Part shown: positions 17,930-27,986 of the stretch, piece after piece
How the letters are laid out: the number at the start of each line of letters is the position of its first letter
How positions within the stretch are numbered: position 1 is the stretch's first letter
The notes under the pieces: model-generated
Seen by the model: only the letters and a program-made list of their open reading frames with translations
Told to the model about the DNA's origin: nothing
Databases searched by the model: none
Made by a program: the position numbers and the translations under genes
Assembly: GCA_963741565.1 (NCBI GenBank)
Contig: CAVUIK010000008.1
Location: forward strand, 186,001-250,000
Length of the DNA: 64,000 bases
Direction: 5' to 3'
Origin: Ga0077555 sp963741565
Lineage (GTDB): Bacteria; Pseudomonadota; Alphaproteobacteria; Rhizobiales; Hyphomicrobiaceae

Positions 17930-19543
17930 TCACGCGCGCGCGGCATCCTCCAGCACCATGGCGGCGCATTTCTCGCCGATCATGATCGAGGGCGCATTGG
18001 TGTTGCCCCCGATTACTTGCGGCATGATCGAGGCATCGGCCACGCGCAACCCCGCAAGACCGTGCACCCGGAGGCGTGGGTCGACAACCGCATCGCTTCC
18101 CGTTCCCATGCGGCAGGTGCCAACGGGATGCAGATTGGAGACGCCGTAGTTGCGCAGGTTCTCGATGATGCCCTTCTCGTCGACCACCTTCGGGCCAGGG
18201 TGCACTTCTTCGACGATATACGGTTTGAGCGCGGGCTGCTCAGCGAGCTTCCGCGCCAGCCTGACGCCATAGACCATGGTATCCACGTCATAGGCCGTCT
18301 CGAGGAACTTGAACTCGATCTTCGGCGGCGCCATCGGATCAGGGCTCTTGAGGCTGACGCGGCCACGCCCTTCCGGGTGCAAATGCACGGGCGTAATCAT
18401 GAAGCCCGGCCACGCGTGCGGAATGATGCCGTCGCGGTCGCGCCGCTCGATCGAATAGAGCGAGACATTGAACTGCAGATCGGGCCGGTCCATGCGCGGA
18501 TCGGAGCGCACGAAAATGCCAGCCAGCGTGCTGGTGCCCGTCAATGGCCCGTTGCGCCCGAGGATGTATTGCAAGCCAGCCTTCACCTTGGCCACCGGCG
18601 AGCGTGCGAGATCGTTCAAGGTACTGGCTTTGGTCGAGCGCCACGACACGAACGAGTTGAAATGGTCGTGCAGATTGGCTCCAACTGGCAGATCGCGCAC
18701 GACGGCGAGACCCATCTCCTTGAGATGCGCGCCCGGCCCGATCCCCGACAGCATCAGCAGTTGCGGTGAGCCGTAGACGCCGCCAGAGACGATCACCTCG
18801 CCCCGGCAACGCGCCGTCTGCACGCCGCTCGGCGTCCGGTACTCGACGCCAACGGCACGATTGCCCTCGAGCAACAGCCGCGTGGCGTGCGCATTGGTCG
18901 TGACGACGAGATTCGCCCGGCCGCGAGCCGGCCTGAGATACGCGGTCGCGGCACTCCACCGGCGGCCCTTGCCGATCGTTGCCTGATAGTACCCGGCGCC
19001 ATCCTGCTGCGCGCCATTGAAATCGTTATTGCGTGGGATGCCCGCCTGCTCCGCCGCCGTGATCACGGCGTCCATGATTTCATGCCGGAAGCGATGATCG
19101 GTGACGCGCAATGGCCCGCCGACGCCGTGGAATTCGCTCTCGCCGCGCTCCTGGTTTTCCGCTTTCCGAAAGTAGGTGAGCACGCTCTGGTAGTCCCAGC
19201 CTACGCAACCGCGCTGACGCCAGCCGTCGTAATCGGAGGCGGTGCCGCGCATGTAGACCATGCCGTTGAGCGATGACGTGCCGCCAAGCATCTTGCCGCG
19301 CGGCTGATAGGACGTACGGCCATTGAGCCCCGCCACGGGTTCACTCTCGAACCGCCAGTTGTATGTGTCGTGCGTGTAGAGCTTGTGAAAGCCGATGGGG
19401 ATATGGATCCAGGGGTAATTGTCGCGCCGGCCGGCCTCGAGCAGCAGCACGCGATAGCGTCCGGACTCCGAGAGCCGAGCTGCGACCGCGCAACCGGCCG
19501 AGCCAGCTCCGGTCACGATGTAGTCGAACGTTTCCTCTGGCAT
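17930..19543 (-). CDS. GMC family FAD-dependent oxidoreductase (choline dehydrogenase-like)
   Basis: 537 aa. ATG 19543 places the FAD-binding TGAGSAGCAVAARLSESG motif at the N-terminus, as in the family; an in-frame upstream extension to 19642 is less likely. Further signatures are RGKMLGGTSSLNGMVYMRG (GMC signature 1), SGGVYGSPQLLMLSGIGPG (signature 2), and the C-terminal block HPVGTCRMGTGSDAVVD with the catalytic histidine. ASIMPQVIGGNTNAPSIMIG closes the fold. It oxidises a primary or secondary alcohol to an aldehyde or ketone using FAD. The gene is divergent from an enolase-superfamily gene. Confidence 0.93.
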   Translation of the reverse strand: MPEETFDYIVTGAGSAGCAVAARLSESGRYRVLLLEAGRRDNYPWIHIPIGFHKLYTHDTYNWRFESEPVAGLNGRTSYQPRGKMLGGTSSLNGMVYMRGTASDYDGWRQRGCVGWDYQSVLTYFRKAENQERGESEFHGVGGPLRVTDHRFRHEIMDAVITAAEQAGIPRNNDFNGAQQDGAGYYQATIGKGRRWSAATAYLRPARGRANLVVTTNAHATRLLLEGNRAVGVEYRTPSGVQTARCRGEVIVSGGVYGSPQLLMLSGIGPGAHLKEMGLAVVRDLPVGANLHDHFNSFVSWRSTKASTLNDLARSPVAKVKAGLQYILGRNGPLTGTSTLAGIFVRSDPRMDRPDLQFNVSLYSIERRDRDGIIPHAWPGFMITPVHLHPEGRGRVSLKSPDPMAPPKIEFKFLETAYDVDTMVYGVRLARKLAEQPALKPYIVEEVHPGPKVVDEKGIIENLRNYGVSNLHPVGTCRMGTGSDAVVDPRLRVHGLAGLRVADASIMPQVIGGNTNAPSIMIGEKCAAMVLEDAARA

Positions 19544-19730
19544 GACTACCCCGTCCCCCTTGTTATCGTTGTTTTCGCCGCGCCGAAACGCTTCGGTATC
19601 GAACCTCGTCGCAATGATCACGCACCAGCCGAGCAGCGTCAATTGTTGCCACGCGCTGCTGGCGGGCTATGCTCTTGCCTAAGCACGAACACGGGCTGCC
19701 GCTGGCGCGCCCATTTCCGGAGGAAGCTCC

Positions 19731-20909
19731 ATGAAGATCAAACGCATCGTCGACCTGCATGCCGACGCGGGCTGGCGCGTCTTCTCCTTCCTCAAGATCG
19801 AAACGGACGCCGGCATTGTCGGTTGGTCCGAATACAACGAGAGCTACGGCTCGAAGGGGCTGACCGCCGTCATCATGAAGCTCGCCGAAACGCTGATCGG
19901 CCAGGACCCTCGGCCCGTCGAGCGCATCACATCCAAGCTTTATGCGATGACACGGCAGGCGCCGGGCGGCCTCATCCAGCAGGCGATCGCAGCGATCGAG
20001 AATGCACTCGTCGATGTGAAAGCGAAAGGGCTCGGCGTGCCGGTCGCCGAGATGCTCGGTGGCCCGGTGCGCGACAAGCTACGCCTCTACTGGTCGCACT
20101 GCGGCAGCTACCGCCTCAATCACGCAGACAAAATGGGCTTGCCGCCTCTGCGCAATCTCGATGACGTCCGGAAGCTCGGCGCGCATGTCGCGGAGCGCGG
20201 CTTCACCGCGCTGAAGACCAACATCTTTTTCTTCGACGGGCCGACGCCGGAAATGTACATGCCGGGCTTCGGTCGCACGCCGGGTGGGCCCGAACTCAAC
20301 CCATCGCTCAAAGTCGAAGAGGCGCTCGACAAGCAGCTCGCGGCCTTCCGCGAAGGCACCGGCCCGGACGTCGAGTTCCTGCTCGATCTCAATTTCAACT
20401 TCAAGACCGAGGGCTACATTCGGCTGGTTCGGTCGCTCGAGCAAAAGCAGCACCGATTGATGTGGGTCGAGATCGACAGCTTCGATGCGCGGGCGCTGGC
20501 CTTGATCCGCCGCTCGATCGCGACGCCGCTCGCAAGCTGCGAGAGCCTCTTTACCCGGCGCCAGTTCCGCGACTATTTCGAGAATGGCTCCATGGACGTC
20601 GGCATCGTCGACCTGCCCTGGAACGGCATTCTAGAGTCGATGAAGATTGCCGCCATGGCGGAGGCCTACGAGGTCAACTGCGCACCGCACAACTTCTACG
20701 GCCACATGTCGACGCTGATGAGCGCCCACTTTTGCGCCGCGATCCCGAACTTCCGCATCATGGAGATCGATATCGACGACGTGCCCTGGAAGGACGACCT
20801 CGTCACCGAGCCGCCGCGCATCGAGAACGGCCACCTGATCATGCCGACCATGCCCGGCTGGGGCGCCGACATCAACGAGGCGGCGGTACGCAAGCACCCG
20901 CCGAAGTAA
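19731..20909 (+). CDS. Mandelate racemase/muconate lactonizing enzyme family protein
   Basis: 392 aa, enolase superfamily. The N-terminal capping domain starts MKIKRIVDLHADAGW. In the barrel the catalytic-lysine strand reads FTALKTN, the metal ligands appear in LLDLNFNFK (Asp), WVEIDSFDARA (Glu) and ASCESLFTRRQF (Glu), and the general base is the histidine of NCAPHNFYGHMST. The CAPHN arrangement suggests a sugar-acid dehydratase rather than a lactonizing enzyme, but I cannot name the substrate. A GGAGG ribosome binding site precedes ATG 19731. Confidence 0.9.
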   Translation: MKIKRIVDLHADAGWRVFSFLKIETDAGIVGWSEYNESYGSKGLTAVIMKLAETLIGQDPRPVERITSKLYAMTRQAPGGLIQQAIAAIENALVDVKAKGLGVPVAEMLGGPVRDKLRLYWSHCGSYRLNHADKMGLPPLRNLDDVRKLGAHVAERGFTALKTNIFFFDGPTPEMYMPGFGRTPGGPELNPSLKVEEALDKQLAAFREGTGPDVEFLLDLNFNFKTEGYIRLVRSLEQKQHRLMWVEIDSFDARALALIRRSIATPLASCESLFTRRQFRDYFENGSMDVGIVDLPWNGILESMKIAAMAEAYEVNCAPHNFYGHMSTLMSAHFCAAIPNFRIMEIDIDDVPWKDDLVTEPPRIENGHLIMPTMPGWGADINEAAVRKHPPK

Positions 20910-20928
20910 TTGCCGGACGCGCGCAAAC

Positions 20929-22575
20929 TCAGCGGAAGCTGAACTCCTTGTAGCCGCCCTTGGCCACTGCGTCGGTCGTCTTCCGGTAGTTCGCGCCGTT
21001 GCCGTTGTAACCGAGCACGCGGCGTACCTGACGGCCTTCGACGTTGCGGTTGACGCCGGTCTGCCAAGAATCGACCTTGGAGGAGAGCAGCGGCTCGGAC
21101 GCCTTGATGACGGTTTGCGTCCACTCGGCGACGTGCTCGGGCCGGGTCTCGACGCGGGTGTGGCCGCGCTCCTTCATGAAGCGCAGCAGGCCAGCCTGGA
21201 AATTGACGCTGTGCTCGATGGCCTGCGGAATGTTACCGCGCGCGGTGTGGGGCCCTAGCACCATCAACATGTTGGGAAAGCCGTCCGCGAGCATGCCGAG
21301 ATAGGTGCGCGGCTGCCCGTCGACCCACGAGTCCTTCAGCCGGACGCCATCAGGTCCACGGATATCGATGCGATCGAAGGCGCCGGTCACACCGTCGAAG
21401 CCGGTGGCCGTAATCAGAATATCGAATTCGTGCTCCTGCCTGGTCGTCTTGACGCCTTTGGGCGTGATGCGCTCGATCGGCTCGTCCTTGAGGGTGTCGA
21501 TCAGCAGGACGTTGTCGCGGTTGTAGGCCTCGAAGTAGCCGCTCTCCAACGGCACGCGGCGGCTGCCGAACCCGTGGTCCTTCGGGATCAGCTTGTCGGC
21601 GACCTTGGGGTCCTTGACCCGCTGGCGGATCTTCCGGGCGATGAAGTCGCTGATCAGCGCGTTGGCCGTCTCGTCGATCAGGATGTCGCGGAAATTGCCC
21701 ATCCAGATGCCGAAGCCGGGCTCCGCATAGAGCTTCTCCCAGAACGCCTCGCGCTCCTCGGGCGACACCTCGAGCGCCCGGCGCGGATCGGTCTGATGGA
21801 TGAACCAGCCCGGAGTCGTGGCGCAATGGGCATAGATCTCGTCGTAGCGGGCTTTGATACTTTCCATCTCGGCCTTGCTGATCCGGGCATTGTGCAGGGG
21901 CGCTGCCCAGTTCGGCCGGCGCTGGAAGACGGTCAGCTGTTTCGCGTCCTTGGCGATCTCCGGGATCGCCTGAATGGCGGTGGCGCCGGTGCCGATAATG
22001 CCGACGCGCTTGTTCGTGAAATCGACCGGCGTATGCGGCCAGCGCGCGGGGTGATAGGAGGGGCCCCGGAACGTTTCCAGTCCCGCAATCGCCGGCAGCG
22101 TCGGGGCCGAGAGTATACCGATCGCGGTGACCAGGAGTCGCGATCGCGCCTGCTCGCCGCTTTCGAGCGTCACCGTCCAGGCGTTGGCCGCATCATCCCA
22201 TGACGCGGTCTGCACGCGGCTGCGAAACTGAATGTCCCGGCGCAGGTCGAACTTGTCGGCAACGTAGTTCAGATATTCGAGCGTGTCGGGCTGCGGCGAG
22301 AAGTGCTCCTTCCAGTCCCACTCCTGCATCAGCTCCTTCGAAAAAGAATAGCCGTAGGTCCAGCTTTCCGAATCGAAGCGGGCGCCGGGATACCGGTTCC
22401 AGTACCAGGTGCCACCGATATTGGTGCCAGCCTCGAACACGCGCGCGGTCAGCCCCAACTCGCGCAGCCGGTAGAGCATGAACATGCCGGATATGCCGGC
22501 GCCGATGATGATCGCGTCAGCATCCGTCGCCGCAGCGATCGGACGGCGCTGCGCAATCGCGTGTGTGTCATTCAT
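20929..22575 (-). CDS. Flavin-containing (Baeyer-Villiger type) monooxygenase
   Basis: 548 aa. The N-terminal FAD Rossmann motif is IIGAGISGMFMLYRLRELG, and GTNIGGTWYWNRYPGARFD follows, as in type I Baeyer-Villiger enzymes. The class fingerprint F-x-G-x3-H-x3-W-P is present as FRGPSYHPARWP at about residue 170. A second, NADPH-binding Rossmann motif follows (VGIIGTGATAIQAIPEIA). These enzymes insert oxygen next to a ketone to give an ester or lactone. It is convergent with the enolase-superfamily gene ending 19 nt away, and divergent from the second enolase-superfamily gene. Confidence 0.93.
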   Translation of the reverse strand: MNDTHAIAQRRPIAAATDADAIIIGAGISGMFMLYRLRELGLTARVFEAGTNIGGTWYWNRYPGARFDSESWTYGYSFSKELMQEWDWKEHFSPQPDTLEYLNYVADKFDLRRDIQFRSRVQTASWDDAANAWTVTLESGEQARSRLLVTAIGILSAPTLPAIAGLETFRGPSYHPARWPHTPVDFTNKRVGIIGTGATAIQAIPEIAKDAKQLTVFQRRPNWAAPLHNARISKAEMESIKARYDEIYAHCATTPGWFIHQTDPRRALEVSPEEREAFWEKLYAEPGFGIWMGNFRDILIDETANALISDFIARKIRQRVKDPKVADKLIPKDHGFGSRRVPLESGYFEAYNRDNVLLIDTLKDEPIERITPKGVKTTRQEHEFDILITATGFDGVTGAFDRIDIRGPDGVRLKDSWVDGQPRTYLGMLADGFPNMLMVLGPHTARGNIPQAIEHSVNFQAGLLRFMKERGHTRVETRPEHVAEWTQTVIKASEPLLSSKVDSWQTGVNRNVEGRQVRRVLGYNGNGANYRKTTDAVAKGGYKEFSFR

Positions 22576-22802
22576 CGTAAAGTTCCCGTTCGAGTTTTCC
22601 CGCCCCCAGGCAGTCGCTCGGCCGATGTGGTTGCGAACGCGTATATCACGCGCTCACGACCGCGGACAGACGCTAGGTCCAGAGACATTGTCGGCTGCCT
22701 CGCGCAGCAGGACGTGGGCGCAGCGCCCGCCAGGGTGTTTGCAGAGGGGATCGAAATGGTCTGAACTGCGCCGGCCACGCGGCCACAGCCTGGAGAGGCA
22801 CC

Positions 22803-23948
22803 ATGACAAAGCTCGCCCGCATCGAGATCCACGGCTTCCGCTATCCTCTCAAAACACCCATGCAGACCGTCTTTGGGCCCGTCGACGCGCGCCCCGCGCT
22901 GATCGTGCGCGTCGAGGACGCTGATGGCGCGGAGGGCTGGGGCGAAATCTGGTGCAACTTCCCCCAAGTCGGGGCCGAGTATCGCGCAAGGCTTGCGGCG
23001 TTGGTGGCGCCTGGCGCCTTGGCCGGCATCGATGTGTCCGCGCCTGCTGCGGCGTTCACGACGCTGCGCGCCCGCTTGCACCGCCTCTCGCTGCAAGCGG
23101 GCGAGCCGGGCCCCGCCGACCAGATCGCGTCCGGCCTCGACATCGCATTGCATGATCTGGCTGCACGGCGGTTGGGCGTGCCGCTTGCTACCTATCTCGG
23201 CGGCGCACCGCGGGCATTGCCGGTCTACGCCAGCGGGATCGACTCGCGGCTGGCCGGCGAGATGATGGCGGCGGCGCGCGCTGCCGGCTATCGCGCCTTC
23301 AAGCTGCGCGTTGGTTTCGGCAAGGACAGCGCACTCGCCGCTATGGCTGCCGCAAAAACGGTACTGAGCGACGGCGACAAGCTTATGATCGACGCCAACC
23401 AAAGCTGGACCCTCGACGAAGCCGTCGCCATGGTCGCAGCCCTCAAGGATGCGCCCCTCGGTTGGGTGGAGGAACCATTGCCGGTCGATCGCCCTGCCTC
23501 CGAATGGCAGGCGGTTGCGGCCGCATGCTCATTTCCGATTGCCGGCGGCGAGAACATGCGCTCAGCGTCCGAGTTCGATGCCGCCATTGCGGGACGCGTC
23601 TTCGGCGTCATTCAGCCCGATATCTGCAAGTGGGGTGGACTTTCGGTCTGCGCGCCCCTCGCCCGCCGCATCATCGCCAACGGCAAGCGCTATTGCCCCC
23701 ACTTTCTCGGCGGCGGTGTCGGCCTTGCTGCATCGGCACACTTGCTCGCAGCCGTTGGTGGCGACGGCATGCTCGAAATCGACGTCAATGACAATCAGCT
23801 GCGCGACCGGCTGTGCGGGCCGCTGCTTCCGCTCGTGGACCATCGCGCCGAAGTGCCAGACGGTCCAGGGCTCGGCTTCAGGCCGGATATCGCATCGGTA
23901 GCCGATCTCCGCATCCAGCACTTCGACGTCGCTGTTGGGGCCGCATGA
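22803..23948 (+). CDS. Mandelate racemase/muconate lactonizing enzyme family protein (second copy)
   Basis: 381 aa, with no close similarity to the enzyme at 19731. The capping domain begins ARIEIHGFRYPLKTPMQTVF. The barrel shows the K-x-R catalytic strand (AFKLRVGFG), metal ligands in LMIDANQSWTLDEA, WVEEPLPVDRPA and IAGGENMRS, and a late KWGGLSVCAPLARRI strand with the conserved lysine. CPHFLGGGVGLAASAHL closes the site. It resembles muconate-cycloisomerase or dipeptide-epimerase-type members; the substrate is unknown. It ends before the DAO/GcvT dehydrogenase gene on the same strand (64 nt), so the two are probably one transcript. Confidence 0.9.
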   Translation: MTKLARIEIHGFRYPLKTPMQTVFGPVDARPALIVRVEDADGAEGWGEIWCNFPQVGAEYRARLAALVAPGALAGIDVSAPAAAFTTLRARLHRLSLQAGEPGPADQIASGLDIALHDLAARRLGVPLATYLGGAPRALPVYASGIDSRLAGEMMAAARAAGYRAFKLRVGFGKDSALAAMAAAKTVLSDGDKLMIDANQSWTLDEAVAMVAALKDAPLGWVEEPLPVDRPASEWQAVAAACSFPIAGGENMRSASEFDAAIAGRVFGVIQPDICKWGGLSVCAPLARRIIANGKRYCPHFLGGGVGLAASAHLLAAVGGDGMLEIDVNDNQLRDRLCGPLLPLVDHRAEVPDGPGLGFRPDIASVADLRIQHFDVAVGAA

Positions 23949-24012
23949 CAGAAAGTCCGGTTCCTCAGATGCGCCCCCACGTTGCACCCAATCCTGCAGA
24001 AGGCACGTCCGC

Positions 24013-26481
24013 ATGAACCTTCCCGACAAAGCTCGCGTTGTCATCATCGGCGGCGGTGTTGCCGGCTGCTCGGTCGCCTACCACCTCGCCAAACTCGGCT
24101 GGACGGACGTTGTGCTGCTCGAACGCAAACAGCTGACATCGGGGACCACGTGGCATGCGGCAGGGTTGATCGGGCAGCTGCGCGCGACGGCGAATATGAC
24201 CAAGCTCGCCAAATACAGCCAGGAGCTCTACGGGTCGCTGGAGGCCGAGACCGGCGTTGCCACGGGTTTCAAGCGCGTCGGCTCGATCACGCTGGCCCTG
24301 ACTGCCGAGCGCTATGAGGAACTGAAGCGCGGAGCTTCGATGGCGCGGTCCTACGGCGTCGACATCGAAACCATCTCCGTCGCCGAAGCGATGCGGCGTC
24401 ATCCGCTGTTGCAGGCCGAGGGCGCGGTCGGCGCCGTCTATCTGCCAAAGGACGGGCAAGGCGACCCAGGCAATATCGCGCTCGCCATGGCGCGAGGCGC
24501 CCGCAATCGCGGCGTGAAGATCTTCGAAAATCTCAAAGTAACGGGCATTGCCCAAGCCAATGGGCGCGTCACCGGCGTCATCACCGACCACGGCCCGATC
24601 GCGGCTGAGATCGTCGTCAACTGCGCGGGGATGTGGTCGCGCGAATTGGGTGCCAAAGCCGGCGTACCGCTGCCGCTGCACGCCTGTGAGCACTTCTACA
24701 TAGTCTCGGAGGCGAGCCCCGACGTACCGCGCAACCTGCCGGTCCTGCGCGTTCCCGACGAGTGCGCCTACTACAAAGAGGATGCGGGCAAGATCATGCT
24801 CGGTGCGTTCGAGCCGGTCGCCAAGCCCTGGGGCGCTTCCGGCATCCCGGAGGATTTCTGTTTCGACCAGCTGCCCGAGGACGTCGATCATTTTGCCCCG
24901 ATCCTCGAATTGGCGGCAAAACGCATGCCACTGCTCGGCCGCATTGGCATCCACACCTTCTTCAACGGCCCCGAGAGCTTCACACACGACAACCGCTATC
25001 TCCTGGGGGAGGCGCCGCAACTGAAGAATTTCTACGTTGCCTGCGGTTTCAACTCGGTTGGCATTCAATCCGCTGGCGGCGCTGGAATGACGCTCGCGCA
25101 GTGGATCGTCGATGGTGCGCCGCCGTTCGATCTTTGGGACGTCGATGTCCGCCGCGTCTTTCCCTATCAGGCAACACGGACCTTCATCCAGACGCGCGTG
25201 ACCGAGACACTCGGCCTCCTCTATGCGGACCACTTCCCTCACCGCCAATATGCAACCGCGCGCGGCGTTCGTCACACGCCGTTCTACGAACTCCAGAAGG
25301 AACTCGGCGCCTGCTTCGGCGAGACGGCAGGCTGGGAGCGTGCGCACTGGTATCTGCCAGCCGAGGCAAAGGCGAAAGGCGAGACCGCAGATTATCGCTA
25401 CGGCTGGGGCCGGCAGAACTGGTTCGCCCACACTGCGGCCGAGCATCGCGCGGTGCGCGAAAACGTCGGCATGCTCGATATGAGCGCGTTCGGAAAATTC
25501 CGCGTCGAAGGCGCGGACGCCGAAGCCGTCCTGCAGCGGATCTCCGCCAACGACGTCGCCGTGCCGGACGGACGGATCATTTACACCCAATGGCTCAATG
25601 ACAAGGCCGGCATCGAGGCGGATCTGACCGTGACCCGGCTCGGCCCGTCGTCGTTCCTGGTGGTGACGTCGGCTGCAACCACGGTGCGCGATTTCGCTTG
25701 GCTTCAGCGCCACATCCCGGATGGCGCACGTTGCATTGCTCTCGATGTCACGAGTGGCGAAGCCTGTCTTGCGGTGATGGGCCCGAAAGCACGCGACCTG
25801 CTGCAACCCTTGACGACGTCCGACCTTTCCAATGCCGCGTTTCCGTTTGGCACAGCAAAGACGATCGAGTTGGGCATGGCCATGGTTCGCGCACACCGCG
25901 TCACCTATGTCGGCGAGCTCGGTTGGGAGCTGTACATCCCCGTCGAGTTCGCGCGGCACGTCTTCGAGACAATCATGGCCGCCGGCGGCGCGCATGGACT
26001 TCGCCTCGTCGGCGTGCACGCGATGGACTCGCTCCGCATGGAAAAAGCCTACCGTCATTTCGGCCACGATATCGGCGACGAGGATCACGTGCTTGAGGCG
26101 GGCCTCGGCTTCGCGGTGAAATCGGATAAGCCGCAAGGAGCGTTCGGTGCGTTTATCGGCCGCGACGCCGTGCTCGCGAAACGGAATGCGGGCCTGTCCC
26201 GACGCCTGGTCCAGTTCAAGCTCGCCGATCCCGAACCGCTGCTCTATCACACCGAACCGATTGTGTGCGACGGGCGGGTCGTCGGCTACCTCACCTCAGG
26301 CAGCTACGGTCATACGCTCGGCGCAGCCGTTGGCCTTGGCTACGTGCCCTGCCGTGCTGGCGAGAGCAATGCGGAACTCCTGGTGAAGCACTATGAGATC
26401 GAGGTCGCCGGACAACGCGTGCCCGCTCTCGCAAGCCTGCAACCCCTGTACGATCCAACCAGCGCGCGAGTTCGACACTGA
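24013..26481 (+). CDS. FAD-dependent dehydrogenase with GcvT domains (dimethylglycine/sarcosine dehydrogenase-like)
   Basis: 822 aa fusion. Residues 1-380 form a DAO flavoprotein domain (RVVIIGGGVAGCSVAYHLAK, SGTTWHAAGLIGQL, where the WHAAG histidine typically carries covalent FAD). A short FAO-M linker follows, then aminomethyltransferase-type (GcvT) domains to the C-terminus (EHRAVRENVGMLDMSAFGKF, VGELGWELYIPVEFARHV, LVGVHAMDSLRMEKAYRHFG). Enzymes of this design oxidatively demethylate N-methyl amino acids and pass the C1 unit to tetrahydrofolate. The real substrate could be any N-methylated amine. ATG 24013 sits just before the FAD motif; an earlier in-frame start at 23935 would overlap the upstream gene. 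Confidence 0.92.
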   Translation: MNLPDKARVVIIGGGVAGCSVAYHLAKLGWTDVVLLERKQLTSGTTWHAAGLIGQLRATANMTKLAKYSQELYGSLEAETGVATGFKRVGSITLALTAERYEELKRGASMARSYGVDIETISVAEAMRRHPLLQAEGAVGAVYLPKDGQGDPGNIALAMARGARNRGVKIFENLKVTGIAQANGRVTGVITDHGPIAAEIVVNCAGMWSRELGAKAGVPLPLHACEHFYIVSEASPDVPRNLPVLRVPDECAYYKEDAGKIMLGAFEPVAKPWGASGIPEDFCFDQLPEDVDHFAPILELAAKRMPLLGRIGIHTFFNGPESFTHDNRYLLGEAPQLKNFYVACGFNSVGIQSAGGAGMTLAQWIVDGAPPFDLWDVDVRRVFPYQATRTFIQTRVTETLGLLYADHFPHRQYATARGVRHTPFYELQKELGACFGETAGWERAHWYLPAEAKAKGETADYRYGWGRQNWFAHTAAEHRAVRENVGMLDMSAFGKFRVEGADAEAVLQRISANDVAVPDGRIIYTQWLNDKAGIEADLTVTRLGPSSFLVVTSAATTVRDFAWLQRHIPDGARCIALDVTSGEACLAVMGPKARDLLQPLTTSDLSNAAFPFGTAKTIELGMAMVRAHRVTYVGELGWELYIPVEFARHVFETIMAAGGAHGLRLVGVHAMDSLRMEKAYRHFGHDIGDEDHVLEAGLGFAVKSDKPQGAFGAFIGRDAVLAKRNAGLSRRLVQFKLADPEPLLYHTEPIVCDGRVVGYLTSGSYGHTLGAAVGLGYVPCRAGESNAELLVKHYEIEVAGQRVPALASLQPLYDPTSARVRH

Positions 26482-26593
26482 TGCCGCATTGGCCGCCACC
26501 CTCTCAAATCTCCTGCTTTCGCACGAGAACGCGGGCCACTCGGCGCCGTCGCGCGGCACTCGCCAGACTGTCCACGCGACCAGCGTTCTGGGT

Positions 26594-27748
26594 TTAAATT
26601 GACATCGAGGTCGAGGCCGCGTCGAGCGAATGCCCCATGTCCCCAACCGGTACGGGCCGCCCACGCCCGAGGTCAAAAGCGCGCTTCAACGCCCGCGCAG
26701 AATTCGCGAGACTGGCCCATTCCAGTGCTTCGCCGCGTCGGGCCATGAAGCGCGTCCAACTCGCGGGTGACGCCAGCATCTCGAGCGCCGCATCAGTCCA
26801 GGCTGCGGCCTCCAGCGGCCGCATTAGTCCTAGGCCAAAGCGCTCGACGTAGCACGCGGACGAAACGGCGTGCGGCGAGCCGAGCACCGGCGTTCCGCAT
26901 TGCACAGCCTCGTTGGCGACGAGACCCCAGGGATCGGATCGCGACGGAAACAGAAAGAGCTTTGCCGAGCTGAAGGCCTGAATCATTTCGGCGGGTTGCA
27001 GGGGACCATCGAACTGCGCCTCGATCCCGCTGGTCTTGAGCCGCGCCTCCATCTCATCACGGACCGGGCCGCGGCCGGTCACGCGAACCTTGAGATCGGA
27101 TCGCTGGTTCTTCATGCGACCGACGACATCGGTGAAGAACAGCGCACCCTTGATGTCTTCGTTGAGCGTCCCGGCGAAGAGGACGTCAAAAGGCCGGCAT
27201 TCGTAGGCGGGCACATCGTCCAGTGCATCCCATGCCGGCACCAGCGGTACGACCGTGGAACGCGACGGATCGAGCCCCCAACGCGCCAGCAGACGCACGC
27301 TCTCGACGCTTCCGCAAATCCCGAACTGCGCCTTCGGCACCATGAAGTTGCGCATCATGCCATGCGGCCGCGACCGCTCGCCCTGGTCCGTCGAAAGCGC
27401 ACCGTCGGTGCCGATGCCATAGGGTGTCCCCATTGCACGCGCACAGATGGCGGCCAGCGCCATCGTGGGCGAGAAGCCACCAATCGCTATGGCTTCCGGG
27501 CGCAGGCGCCGCAACTCCGTGACAATCGTCGGATTGACGTAGATGTGATTGATATCGTTCGCGTGATACCGCAAACCCGGCAACGTACGCAGCTCGAAGT
27601 GCTCGGGCTTGGGCACCACCCAGCTCCGATGCGGCTCGACGGCTGCACACCCCAAGACGTGGAAATCCTCGCCGTAGGTGCCCGCGAACGCGTCATAGAG
27701 GCGCCTGTTGTAGGGCGTGAGGGTTCCCGTGACGAGCACGATCGGCAT
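26594..27748 (-). CDS. Glycosyltransferase family 4 protein
   Basis: 384 aa from ATG 27748 (MPIVLVTGTLTPYNRRL). This is a GT-B fold retaining glycosyltransferase: the N-domain acceptor half runs to about residue 170, and the C-domain contains VLFAGTLNEDIKGALFF and VRVTGRGPV. The donor-binding segment is LFLFPSRSDPWGLVANEAVQCGTPVLG, here split as PSRSDPWGLVANEA and GTPVLGS, with the E-x7-E type pair. It transfers a sugar from a nucleotide donor in the cytoplasm. It is divergent from the SDR gene and the sugar operon at 28-35 kb, and probably acts on the same glycan. Confidence 0.87.
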   Translation of the reverse strand: MPIVLVTGTLTPYNRRLYDAFAGTYGEDFHVLGCAAVEPHRSWVVPKPEHFELRTLPGLRYHANDINHIYVNPTIVTELRRLRPEAIAIGGFSPTMALAAICARAMGTPYGIGTDGALSTDQGERSRPHGMMRNFMVPKAQFGICGSVESVRLLARWGLDPSRSTVVPLVPAWDALDDVPAYECRPFDVLFAGTLNEDIKGALFFTDVVGRMKNQRSDLKVRVTGRGPVRDEMEARLKTSGIEAQFDGPLQPAEMIQAFSSAKLFLFPSRSDPWGLVANEAVQCGTPVLGSPHAVSSACYVERFGLGLMRPLEAAAWTDAALEMLASPASWTRFMARRGEALEWASLANSARALKRAFDLGRGRPVPVGDMGHSLDAASTSMSI

Positions 27749-27986
27749 GCAAGTAGGCCTGTCATTCCTGTAGAGTGTCGTGCAAGGGGCGGGGTGCCGC
27801 CGTCTCGCTAGCGCCATTACCGGCCTGACACAAATACCTGCTCAAAACATGATTTCCAAAGCATCTAATGCTTTTCGCAGCGCTTAGCCATGATCATAAA
27901 TTTGTCGGCAGAGTAATGGCTGAAATTGTGGCCGTATGGCAAAGGTGCGACCGATGACGTGGATTGATGGGTTCTGAAGGATCGTG

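Noticed and set aside
23965..26250. A 761-codon open frame on the minus strand opposite the DAO/GcvT gene
   Set aside because: It is the mirror of a highly conserved, well-motifed plus-strand gene in GC-rich DNA, and its translation has no family resemblance and an abnormal Arg/Ala/His composition.
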